A DNA stretch of 15,468 bases from Pavlovales sp. CCMP2436. Its lineage: Eukaryota > Haptophyta > Pavlovophyceae > Pavlovales. Positions 1-7,005 of this stretch are shown one piece after another. Each line of letters begins with the position of its first letter. Positions within the stretch are counted from its first letter, which is position 1. The stretch spans positions 56,294-71,761 of the forward strand of contig MU631334.1 of assembly GCA_026770615.1 (NCBI GenBank), read 5' to 3'. Under the pieces are notes generated by a model. The model was not told where the DNA came from and made no database searches. It saw only the letters and a program-made list of their open reading frames with translations. The position numbers and the translations under genes were made by a program.

Positions 1-177
1 GGCGACCGGGGTGGGGGGGGGGGGGGGGCATGGATAATGCAGTAGGCACCTCAGCGATCGCCCCAGGAGTTCGAACCAGACGCGCACCGCGCCCCACTGC
101 CCCCGCTCCCCGCCAACACCGTCGCCGCCGCCGCCGTCGCCGCCGCCGTCGTCGCCGCCGAGCGCGAGGGCGCGAAG
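1..177. repeat. Poly-G tract and GCC/GTC-type microsatellite
   Basis: The window opens with a G homopolymer run (about 12-28), followed by GC-rich DNA that becomes an imperfect CGCCGC/CGTCGC microsatellite at about 117-163. The long Arg-rich translation across it is a by-product of that repeat. I see no credible gene here. Confidence 0.75.
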
Positions 178-660
178 ATGGGGCTGTTCGGATGGTTCTA
201 CGGCGGCGGGGATTGCGGCGGCGGGGAGGGCGGCGAGGACCAGGGCGGCGAGGAGGGCGGCGATGATGGCCCAGGGTTTGGCTCTCCCAGTAACGAGGGG
301 CCCGTCTGCCCATTCGGGCGCCAGCTGCCGGATGAGACTGAGCTGCTTTCGCATCCACATCCCTGGCAGTGGAGGCATCAACTGCACGCTGCCATTCCGC
401 AGGATGGAGCCGGGGTTGGAAGCCGGCGGTGGCGGTGGCAGTGGCACCGATGGCGGCAGTGGCAGCGATGTCGACGGAGGTGGGGGTTGGGATAACGACT
501 ACGAGCAGGGGCACACGTGGCCTGATCACCAGGGGAGGGAGCAGGGGGGGAGCGACGGGGGCGGTGGAGGAGCAGGGGCTGGGGCCGCATCAAAGGGGCG
601 CACAACCACAAGTGGTTGGAGCGGGAGCGGCTCCCCGGCACAACCACGCCCGGGGAAATG
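178..660 (+). other. Low-complexity Gly/Asp/Ser-rich coding-like stretch
   Basis: An ATG at 178 opens a frame beginning MGLFGWFYGGGDCGGGEGG, and after a change of frame a second open frame runs to 660 with Gly/Ser/Asp-rich sequence and acidic residues (around 420-560). This could be the disordered N-terminus of the MULE-derived gene that follows, or unrelated GC-rich DNA. To join the frame starting at 526, a frameshift or an unrecognised intron would be needed between about 520 and 600. A possible splice pair is GTAACG near 290 with CAG near 402, but it does not give a convincing reading frame. Treated as an uncertain N-terminal region. Confidence 0.3.
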
Positions 661-921
661 AGCTCTTACGCCGGGGCCTACGAGGGCGCCGATTGGGCGC
701 TCAATTTCGGTGGGCAGAACGACTGCACGGTACCGCGCTGCTTGGGGTGCATCTGCCACAAGGACTGCCCTGCTCGCGTGCGCTACGTCCGGGAGGCAGT
801 CGGCTCGGAGTGGGTGTTGTCAGTCGGCCCGGAGCCCCAAGCGCAGACACCGCGCGAGAGATACGAGGGCAAGGGCCTCCGCGCTGAGTTTAAGGACGAG
901 ATCGACGCGATGCTGCAGCAG
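658..921 (+). other. N-terminal Cys-rich WRKY/FAR1-like exon of the MULE-derived gene
   Basis: The ATG at 658 is the first in this frame, but the frame is open from 526 (after TGA 523-525) and reads plausibly upstream of the ATG. Residues include DWALNFGGQND, then RC..C.CHKDCPARVRYV and a Trp, the usual layout of the beta-sheet zinc finger at the N-terminus of FAR1/WRKY-MULE proteins. The downstream His-x-His ligands normally expected are not visible; the equivalent stretch reads VGPEPQAQTP. The exon ends CAG|GTGCTAG at 921, and the next begins after CCCGTAG at 1038, keeping phase 0. That next exon (1039-1158) carries the helical linker ending in VPTKSKIKAYK. Confidence 0.5.
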
Positions 922-1290
922 GTGCTAGTTCGATGCTTGCCATCGCTGCGCGTTCACCAGTCTTTGCGTGATGCTCAGTGTTTGTCCAGCTAACCTCCAT
1001 GTCCCAATCTCTTCCCAATATCTCTCCATGTCCCGTAGGGCAAAGGACCCGAATACACCTACACCGCGCTCGCGACGACTTACGGCCCAAACGGCCTGAA
1101 GAGCAACCTGGGCAAGTTCTCGCGCGTGCCCACGAAGTCCAAAATCAAGGCGTACAAGGTAAGGCTGGTCGCGCCCCACGTCCCGCGCCCCCCCCTCCCC
1201 TTCCCCGGCCCCCCACCCCCCCCTCCCTCCCCTCCATGCTGAAATTGAGGCTATGCTGCAGTCGAGTGAAAATAGCGATCATTCGCAAAG

Positions 1291-1621
1291 CTTGGCGTTG
1301 CAGGGAACTACCTCCTCGAAGTTTTGGACTCTGCAACGGTTGAGGACGAATTCGACGAGGGAATTGATGGTAACGAGGATGCGACCTAGAGGTATACGAA
1401 GGCGGCGGCGATGTTGACGCGCTGCCCGCGGACACGGAGCGCACCCCCCTTCCCACTCATGACCCCATTTTGTCACAGGTGTGGGACAAGGCTCTTGTCG
1501 AGCCGGCGTTTGCCAAGAGGTTCGAGGCAACTGGCATCTCTCGGTCTCTGGTATTCCCGGCGTGATGCCCACCCAGAACGGCATCGAAGCCGGCCACAAG
1601 GTCCAGAAAGTCATCCTCTCT
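1291..1621 (+). other. Remnant of the transposase core end, with frame damage
   Basis: The acceptor CGCAAAG|CTTGGC at 1290 gives an in-phase continuation LGVAGNYLLEVLD followed by an acidic stretch, then a TAG at 1387. A donor at 1370 (GTAACG) spliced to CAG at 1478 avoids that stop. From 1479 two frames compete: one reads VWDKALVEPAFAKRFEATG, the other picks up at NWHLSVSGIPGVMPTQNGIEAGHK. Both look protein-like and they meet around 1520-1540, so a one-base indel is the simplest reading. The second piece matches the conserved end of MULE transposase domains; the upstream catalytic D, D and E blocks are not found. Confidence 0.5.
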
Positions 1622-1966
1622 GTGTGAGTTTTCGGATTGGGTCTACTATTAGGGTTGGGCACGGGCCGTTCGCCATCGAGGTTGCTCTCAAAGCAAAGAG
1701 GCTACTCTTAGTAGCGGAGCCGCACTACGAGCTGCCGGAGGAGGAGATAGATAGCTCGCATTATGGTTAGATATTATTTTTACAAGGGCTAGGGGGGGGG
1801 TTACAGGGGCTAGGATTTATTATTATTTATGATGATGATGATGATAATGGCTCGATGGCTAAGGGTAGTGCTGTTATTGTTTATTGGATTATTTTAGGAG
1901 ATGCGGCGGCTAGGACTAGTTGTTGATATTAGTTCTAATATTAATATGATAATGTTCTTCGTCTTC

Positions 1967-1999
<33 letters not shown>

Positions 2000-2167
2000 A
2001 TAATATCACGATTAATACTAATATTATTACTACGTTGTTGTAGTTGATATTATTACAGGGGGTATTTTGGCCAGTGCTAGGGTCCGTTGTTATTATAATT
2101 ATATTATTCTTCTACTTAACCCTAGTCCGACCGTGTCTCATTTTGATTTGTTTGTATTTCTGTGTAG
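1622..2167 (+). other. AT-rich intron with GAT and CTT microsatellites
   Basis: A strong donor GTGAGT sits at 1624 (or GTGTGA at 1622), and acceptors lie at 2167 (TGTGTAG) or 2172. Between them the DNA is AT-rich, with a (GAT)n tract near 1829-1846 and a (CTT)n tract at about 1958-1998. The exact splice pair is unsettled because the phases on the two sides fit only for 1621/2173. Confidence 0.55.
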
Positions 2168-2455
2168 GTGAGCGGCACTTCATCATCAACACCGGCTCAG
2201 GCGCGGACTGCATCAGCAACGTGATGCGCAAGCGCGCCAAGGCCTTCATCCAGACGTACACGGGCACGCTCAAGCCCTCGAAGGTAACTATCTTTACCCC
2301 CAGCCCTGGCCCCACCCCTAAACAGCTTCAATGTGAGCCAACCATCCCCCCCCCTTAAACAGGCAGCATGCCGCGGGGACATCGACGCGCTGGAGAAGGT
2401 TCTCAAGAAGTCGCACAGCTGCCACCTCGTCACCGCGCAGCCTGTCGAGCTCAAG

Positions 2456-2680
2456 GTAATAGCGATAAATACTGATTGTTATCATTATTATCATTGTATT
2501 TGTTATTATTTGTTGTTATTATTTGTTGTTATTGTCATTGTTAACGGTTATTGTCATTGTTAACGTTTTGTTGTTGTTGTTATTATTGTTGTTGTTGTTG
2601 TTGTTGTTGTTGGTGTTGGTGTTGTTATGATTATGATTATGATTATGATGATGATTATTATTAATAATTTATTATTAAAG
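2456..2680 (+). other. AT-rich intron made of TTG/TTA/ATG triplet microsatellites
   Basis: Donor GTAATA after CTCAAG at 2455; acceptor TTAAAG at 2680. The intron is almost wholly trinucleotide repeats: TTATTG-type repeats, then (GTT)n at about 2566-2625, then ATT/ATG repeats to 2660. Both flanking exons join in phase 0 and their translations are continuous, so the intron call is firm. Confidence 0.8.
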
Positions 2681-3045
2681 CATGCCAACCCGTTTCTGCG
2701 GACGATCGCAAAGCTGAACGGCATCGGCGCGGATGGCAGTGACGAGGATGCCGACGAGCCGCTTCCGTCGTGGAAATGCACGTGCTCCTGCGGCCACTTC
2801 TGGCACAACGGCAACCTCTGCTCGCACATCGGCGCAGTCGCGGACAACGTTGGAGCGATCGACCTCGCCGTCCTCAACACAAAGCTCGCCGGGCGGAAGC
2901 TGCCAGGGCGCCCCAAGAAGAACCTCGGCGGCCCCCTCGACCGGGTTAAATCCACCGCCGCCGAGAAGTACGCCTCGCCTGAGTGGTTCGAGGCGCACAT
3001 CGAGAAGAAAGGCGCAATGTGCGTGCACAAGCACCGCACGGCCAG
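2681..3045 (+). other. SWIM zinc-finger exon
   Basis: This exon encodes HANPFLRTIAKLNG, an acidic linker, then WKCTCSCGHFWHNGNLCSHI. The C-x-C...C-x-H ligands are all present, and the surrounding pattern 'CxCxxF...G.CSHI' is that of the SWIM domain found C-terminal to the DDE core in MULE/FAR1 transposases. It is followed by KLPGRPKKNLGGPLDR, matching the 'GRPxK' basic stretch often seen after SWIM in these elements. SWIM fingers bind DNA or protein. The exon is undamaged and ends ..GCC AG|GTGACT, a phase-2 donor that joins cleanly to 3172. Confidence 0.85.
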
Positions 3046-3171
3046 GTGACTCCCAAACCCCGTATCTAACCCCACCCCCTCCCCCTCCCCAGCCCCCCAG
3101 GTATCTGACTGTCTCCCCTCCCCCCAGCCCCCCAGGTATCTGACTGTCTGCCCTCCCCCCCCCACGGCCAG
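3046..3171 (+). repeat. C-rich intron with a 35-bp tandem duplication
   Basis: Donor GGCCAG|GTGACT, acceptor CACGGCCAG|GCTC. Inside, the segment beginning AGCCCCCCAGGTATCTGACT occurs at 3091 and again at 3126. The 9-mer CACGGCCAG ends both the upstream exon and the intron, so the splice site itself appears duplicated. Confidence 0.7.
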
Positions 3172-3406
3172 GCTCTTTGGCGAGACCGGGAAGGTGTACG
3201 TTGGCAAGGTGATGAGCTACCGCGAGCTCAATGGAAAGGGCCTCAAGAAGCACGGCCTGTAGGAGATCCGCTACGAAGACGACAGTGACCCGGAGGACGA
3301 TACGGAGGAGCTCACGCTACAGGAGCTCTGCGCAGCCCTCTCGTACGCCAGCGACCTTGGGATGAGGGGCGCCGCTGCTCAGGACCTGGCACAGCGAGTA
3401 ATCTAG
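3172..3406 (+). other. Tudor/Agenet-like C-terminal segment with an in-frame TAG
   Basis: The exon reads LFGETGKVYVGKVMSY, a spacer, KKHGL, then TAG (3260-3262), and continues in the same frame for 47 codons, EIRYEDDSDPEDDTEELTLQEL.., to a second TAG at 3404. The pattern 'F.G..y.GkV..y......(Y).I.YeD.d.EdlT..EL' is that of small Tudor-like (Agenet/PTM-type) reader domains that bind histone tails or other peptides. The TAG falls where such domains usually have an aromatic residue (HGL-Y-EIRYED), so a Tyr-to-stop change is the simplest explanation. The domain name rests on pattern recognition, not a search. Confidence 0.5.
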
Positions 3407-4100
3407 TCAAATTGTGTCGCTATGCTAAGGCCGCGTGCTAGTTGTATTGGTAGCTTCAGTCCGCTGACTGTGAGTCAAGTTCAACACTTTATCACACTTC
3501 ATGCTTGTAGGAGCTGCACTTGGCCTACGGCTACTTAGCAGCCTATCGGGCCTAGCGCTAGGTAATGGACCTCTGACACCGAAGTGGAGGCTGCAGCGTC
3601 AGCTTCGCGTGCAGCAAGCGCAACAGTGTCTCCTGCAGCGCGCACAACCCAGCATGGGTTGTCTGTGCTCACCCAGCATGGGTCGTCTGTGCTCCTCGGA
3701 GCAGCTGACGCGCTGCAGCGTCTTGGGCCTCGCGAAACGGTCTCCCGGCCAGCCTCCTCGCCCGCCTTTCGCGTCGGCCCTACGACGTGAGCTGCCGCGT
3801 GCGATCAACCCTGTCGCCCCCCCTCGTTCGGCCCCGCCGCCGCGTAGGCGCTGCTCTGCGCTGAGCTGGACGAGCAGAGCCCTCCGCCACTGTTGCCGAG
3901 CGAGCGCCATCCGCGCCCTCGTCCTCGCCCTGTGCGCCCTCCACAGCTGCCGCCGACCAAGCTCCGCGACCGCCCTCCGCGCCATCCACCGCTGCCGCCG
4001 GCCAAGCTTCCGCCATCGTCCACTGCGCTATAGCGCTCCGCAGGCCAAGTTCCCGCTACCCTCCGCGTCGCGCAGTGGGCGGGCGGCAAGCCAAGTTCTT
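3407..4100. repeat. GC-rich degenerate tandem-repeat region without a supported gene
   Basis: After the MULE-derived gene the DNA becomes repetitive. A 22-23 bp unit (CAGCATGGGTYGTCTGTGCTC) is duplicated at about 3652-3694. A longer degenerate unit containing CTGCCGCCGRCCAAGCT recurs at about 3940-4015, and variants of GGCCAAGTTC/GCCAAGTT recur to 4120. A plus-strand frame is open for about 200 codons (3501-4121) but its Arg/Ser/Ala/Cys composition simply follows the repeats, so I do not call a gene. Confidence 0.55.
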
Positions 4101-4764
4101 TCAGCCTGCAAGCCAAGTTGAAATTCTTGGGTTGGCGTCTGAAATACTTGGGTAACAATTTTTTCCGTTGGCGGAGCCCGCCTCGGCTTCCTCCTCCACG
4201 CTGGGTGGTGTAGCCGGGGCTCCCTCTCCGTCGACGCTTCCCTCGGCCGGGGTAGGCGTCTCGAACTTGCGCACGATCTCCGCGCACCCCGACTCGTAGT
4301 CGGCCATCAGGAGCGCCACCTTGGCCTCCATCTCGATCTCGAGCTTCAAGATGGATGCCGTCCATCTTGGCGCCGGCAGCGCAGCCGGTGAGCTCAAATA
4401 TGCTCTCGAGCTGCGCGATGCCGTCCATCTTCGACACGACCGTGTCGCTCTCGCTGGACTTGTTGAGGAAGAGCTGCTTGAAGTCCTCGTAGATGCGCGG
4501 GCAGGGGCCGCCCAGCGCGCTGTCCCAGTGCATGACATGCACTGAGAGGTTCTGGGCCTCCTTGGCCCACAGGTTGCGGTGTGCCGAGGACCAGATGCTC
4601 TCGTGGATGACCGCGTTTCCCAGCACCTCCTCCGTGAGCTGCGTCCCCTCCAACAGGAGGGTCACCTCAAGCGAACTGATCGCAGCAAGGACCTGCTGCT
4701 GAGACGTCATCAGCGACTTCTTGGGAGAGTCCACTCCGGCGGCGTTCGCCAGAGATGTCGACAT
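4101..4764 (-). pseudogene. Unrecognised ORF with one frameshift; alpha-helical and acidic
   Basis: The minus-strand ATG at 4764 starts MSTSLANAAGVDSPKKSLM and reads about 137 residues of helix-rich sequence (for example SSLEVTLLLEGTQLTEEVLG, YEDFKQLFLNKSSESDT) to KMDGI near 4355. There the sensible frame changes. The initial frame stays open to 3805 but becomes Arg/Gly-rich repeat translation, whereas the other frame continues LKLEIEMEAKVALLMADYES, then an acidic, Pro-rich tail, stopping at 4101. Total about 220 residues if the shift is a mutation. The motif KMDGI occurs twice, exactly 21 residues apart, suggesting a duplicated coiled-coil segment. No family is recognised. The start faces the hairpin-rich spacer 4822-5075, so the transcript leader may be structured. 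Confidence 0.5.
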
Positions 4765-4821
4765 GATAGGATTCCTCTCTTCGGCTAGGAGAAGTCACAA
4801 CGGGCCAGTTACGGTCGTCCG

Positions 4822-5075
4822 TTGGACGCACTAGTCCAAGCGTGGACCACTCGCGTCAGCCTTACTCGGACTAACTTTGATCTTGGAGTGTCTCAACCAG
4901 AGACAAGTATCTTAATCGTAACCGGAGTTTAAGGACCGCTTTGTCCTAAAACTCTAGATACATTTGGAACAGGATGAAACCTCCTGTTCCTGGACTCTTC
5001 GTGTCCTCTTCCGACTGTTGGTAGCTGCCAGACAAGGGTGCCTGGCGCTTCTACCGGACTCTCAGCATGAGTCCG
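4822..5075. other. Cluster of perfect or near-perfect hairpins between divergent ORFs
   Basis: Read directly: TTGGAC/GTCCAA (4822-4839, 6-nt loop); TGTCTC/GAGACA (4889-4905); a 12-bp stem with one mismatch, GAGTTTAAGGAC/GTCCTAAAACTC (4925-4954, 6-nt loop); a 9-bp perfect stem GGAACAGGA/TCCTGTTCC (4966-4990, 7-nt loop); GGAC/GTCC (4992-5006); GCCAG/CTGGC (5027-5046); and CGGACTC/GAGTCCG (5055-5075, 7-nt loop). The GGAC...GTCC core recurs in several stems. So many stems with 5-7 nt loops in 250 bp is more than chance would give. Position: between the minus-strand ORF starting at 4764 and the plus-strand frame opening at 5081. Function unknown: structured leader, ncRNA or transposon end are all possible. 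Confidence 0.7.
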
Positions 5076-5365
5076 ACTGACAGCGGCCGGACTACTTCAC
5101 TGGAAGGGTAGGATTAAGTGTCAAAGAAGAGCTCAGAAAGAAGGACGTCGACACCGGTGACGCACCCAAGCCCGGCGACTTGCACTACACGCTCCTACGC
5201 CATAGCCTCAGAATGCACAAATCACGCGGAGCGGCAATTGAAGCATCATCGGCGTCCACCAAGGACAATATATCTATATACGACGCGTATAAGTTTAAGG
5301 TAGCCATGTGGGCCGCCCAGACCGCCGAGCGGGCAGCAAGGAAATTGAATCAAAACACAGCATCA

Positions 5366-6003
5366 GCGGCCATACCACCTATAAAATACGAGCCTATACC
5401 CCCAACGGACAGCATTGCTCAAAACAAGGAACCATCAGCCTTACCACCTATGCAGTATGAGCCCATACCCCCAACAGACAGCATCGCTCAAAACGAAGCA
5501 CCAGCGGCCACACCACCTACAGGGGATCGCGGGCAATAAGAAACCGTCGTGTTAAGAAACTGAGCCTCGTTTTTTAGCCCTTCAATAGCACTTTTAACAA
5601 AAATTTAACAATTGTTTGTATGTAATTTGCTAAGAAACTCAGCCTCGGCCTCAAATCCCGCCATTCTTATTGCCCGCGATCCCCTGTATACAATATGAGC
5701 CCATACCCCCAACGGACAGCATAGCTCAGAACAATGAACCATCAGCCTTACCTCCTATGCAGTATGAGTGAGCCCATACCCCCAACAGACAGCATAGCCC
5801 AAAACGAAGCACCAGCGGCCATACCACCTGTGCAGTATGGGCCCATACTCCTAACGAACAGCAGAGCCCAAAACGAGGCACCAGCGGCTATACTATTTCC
5901 GCGGTATGAGCCCATACCCCCAACGGACAGCATCGCTCAGTATGAGCCCATATCCCCAACGACCATACCACCTATGCAGCAAGAGCCCATATCCCCAACG
6001 GAC
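5366..6003 (+). repeat. 69-bp in-frame tandem repeat, about seven units
   Basis: The marker ACCACCT (or its variant) lies at 5374, 5443 and 5512, then at 5750, 5823, 5892 and 5967. Spacing is 69 bp, except across the MITE (69 plus 169), at the TGAG duplication (69 plus 4), and at the last, shorter unit. Each unit encodes 23 residues of the type PPxQYEPIPPTDSIAQNEAPAA. Units 5 to 7 are more diverged (YGPILLTNSRAQ, LFPRYEPIPP, QQEPISPTDTS). Confidence 0.9.
5520..5686. mobile_element. 167-bp MITE with 23-bp perfect TIRs and TA target duplication
   Basis: Terminal inverted repeats at 5520-5542 and 5664-5686 are perfect over 23 bp, beginning CAGGGGATCGCGGGC. They are flanked by TA at 5518-5519 and 5687-5688. 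The interior is AT-rich and non-coding, with a short direct repeat (TAAGAAACTSAGCCTCG at 5553 and 5631). TA target duplication plus short TIRs fits the Tc1/mariner/pogo group, presumably mobilised in trans. The insertion site lies inside a 69-bp coding repeat, and removal of the element plus one TA restores the repeat register, confirming the boundaries. Confidence 0.93.
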
Positions 6004-6555
6004 ACCAGTGCACTGACCACCCCTGCCAAACGAAAACGCCTGATGCGCAACCAACCTACGAATAAAGAAGATTCATCAACAGGTGTAAACCCGACCACAC
6101 CCTCCATGCAGCCGAAGCCCACCCTCAGGCCCAGCAGAGGCCAGCAACGCTTACGCACATCAAACATGGAGAAACGCAACCAGAGACCGTCTCGAACCAA
6201 AACCTCGCTGCTACCAGGAGCAGCCAGTCCCACCGAACCCAAAACAGGACCAGCCATTCCCGTCATAAACCACGAATCCGCAGCAGGCCCGTCACGCATG
6301 CACGCACTGATCCATGACAAGTCCGTCATAGTCATGCACCACCCACGCATACTACGCTCAGCAACCAAACGGGCCCTTGAAACCAGCCAGTCATCCACGC
6401 TGTCATACCACTCGGGCGACAAAAAACCTAAATCCAAACATGAGCCAGCAAGCTCAAAAAAGTCTTCAAAACGCAAACATGAGCCAGCAAGCCCGCCACA
6501 CCCCGCAACCCAAAGCCCTGCGCCCGAGGCCCAACCCCGTCAAGGGGTGGGATAG

Positions 6556-7005
6556 AAAGGGCCGGAAAATAAGCCGTGCATATTTGTGGTTTTTGCCCCC
6601 CGGAGCAAAAATCTCAACATGTGCGAGTCAGGCTATTCAGGAGGTAACGTTTGGGATTGCGAAGGTGGGCCGCGCTCGCACACGGCGCTGCAATTCCAGA
6701 CGACGCGAGGGAGAGCAGTGGAGGTCGGTCATCGCGCCAGTCGATAGTCGTCAGTCGTCGATCGTCGTGTGCCTGAACTGATCAGCGGTGGGGACGGTAT
6801 CCGTGTGCTCGGGGTGGATCCCTGGATCTGAGTGTTTTTTCAACACTTAAATCCAGCGGAATCCCCTTGGCCCAGGGACGGACGTTTAACTAGAAACTTA
6901 CACAGCGGACCGAGGGATTTATCGGGAATTGTCGTTGGGCGTCTGTGTATTGTTGTTGGCGGCGGTTGAGGACGGCTGCGAACGCGTCGACATTGTGGGT
7001 GCTAT
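6556..7005. other. Spacer between convergent retroelement-like ORFs, with a strong hairpin
   Basis: No supported gene. A frame overlapping 6377-6781 is open but its composition changes along it and it is probably fortuitous. A 15-position stem with a TTTTC loop lies at 6822-6856: CTGGATCTGAGTGTT pairs with AACACTTAAATCCAG with two imperfect positions. It sits about 150 bp beyond the last coding frame of the minus-strand retrotransposon, where its 3' UTR should be. The exact 3' end of that element is not visible. Confidence 0.45.

Larger units (their letters stand above)
526..3406 (+). pseudogene. Decayed MULE-type transposase-derived gene (WRKY/FAR1-like Cys region, SWIM finger, Tudor-like C-terminus)
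   Basis: Spliced exons read as one protein: about 526-921, 1039-1158, 1291-1369 or beyond, 1479-1621, 2168 (or 2173)-2283, 2363-2455, 2681-3045 and 3172-3406. Most junctions are GT-AG and join in phase 0; the 3046-3171 intron is phase 2. Seen in order: a Cys-rich block (RCLGCICHKDCPAR), a linker of the kind GL..E.K.EID..L, the piece MPTQNGIEAGHKVQK, which resembles the 'TNN-E-H-K' end of MULE transposase domains, a SWIM finger and an acidic Tudor-like tail. In the MULE superfamily these flank a DDE nuclease of roughly 200 residues; here that core is absent, so cut-and-paste activity is not expected. Breaks: a frame jump at about 1520-1540 and an in-frame TAG at 3260. It is either a dead transposon copy or, less likely, a domesticated DNA-binding gene that lost its nuclease. 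Confidence 0.7.
5081..6555 (+). pseudogene. Tandem-repeat protein gene split by a MITE and a 4-bp duplication
   Basis: The frame is open from 5081 (TGA 5078-5080 precedes it); the first ATG is at 5213. The N-terminal part includes DAYKFKVAMWAAQTAERAARK, followed by 23-residue repeats (PPMQYEPIPPTDSIAQNEAPAA type). A MITE (5520-5686) ends the frame prematurely at 5539; taking out the element and one TA puts the next repeat back in frame. A second break is TGAGTGAG near 5766, where other repeats have one TGAG, giving TGA. The frame then continues to TAG at 6553 with a basic, Ser/Pro/Lys-rich tail containing KRKRLMRN and a repeated KHEPAS. Codons are A/C-ending, unlike the GC-rich host exons but like the nearby retrotransposon, so it may be a retroelement ORF1-type protein. 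No domain recognised. Confidence 0.6.

Noticed and set aside
60..90. GTTCGAACC resembling a tRNA T-arm
   Set aside because: No D-arm, anticodon arm or acceptor stem can be paired around it on either strand.
30..266. Arg-rich frame in the first 270 bases
   Set aside because: It is the translation of a CGCCGC-type microsatellite and has no coding character.
1960..2000. CTT repeat as a functional pyrimidine tract
   Set aside because: It lies about 170 bp before the acceptor and is one of many triplet microsatellites; no specific role can be supported.
2560..3253. Long minus-strand frames opposite the SWIM exons
   Set aside because: Antisense shadows of GC-rich exons; the plus strand has the SWIM motif and consistent splice sites.
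3501..4121. 206-codon plus-strand frame
   Set aside because: Composition follows GC-rich degenerate repeats; no domain and no start context. Only the repeat is annotated.
3805..4340. Continuation of the 4764 minus-strand ORF to 3805 in the original frame
   Set aside because: After the KMDGI point the translation becomes Arg/Gly-rich repeat sequence, while the alternative frame ending at 4101 is clearly more protein-like.
4822..5075. Hairpin cluster as an integron attC array, CRISPR array or ssDNA-virus origin
   Set aside because: Stems differ in sequence, there are no constant repeats with spacers, no integrase or Rep motif, and the setting is eukaryotic.
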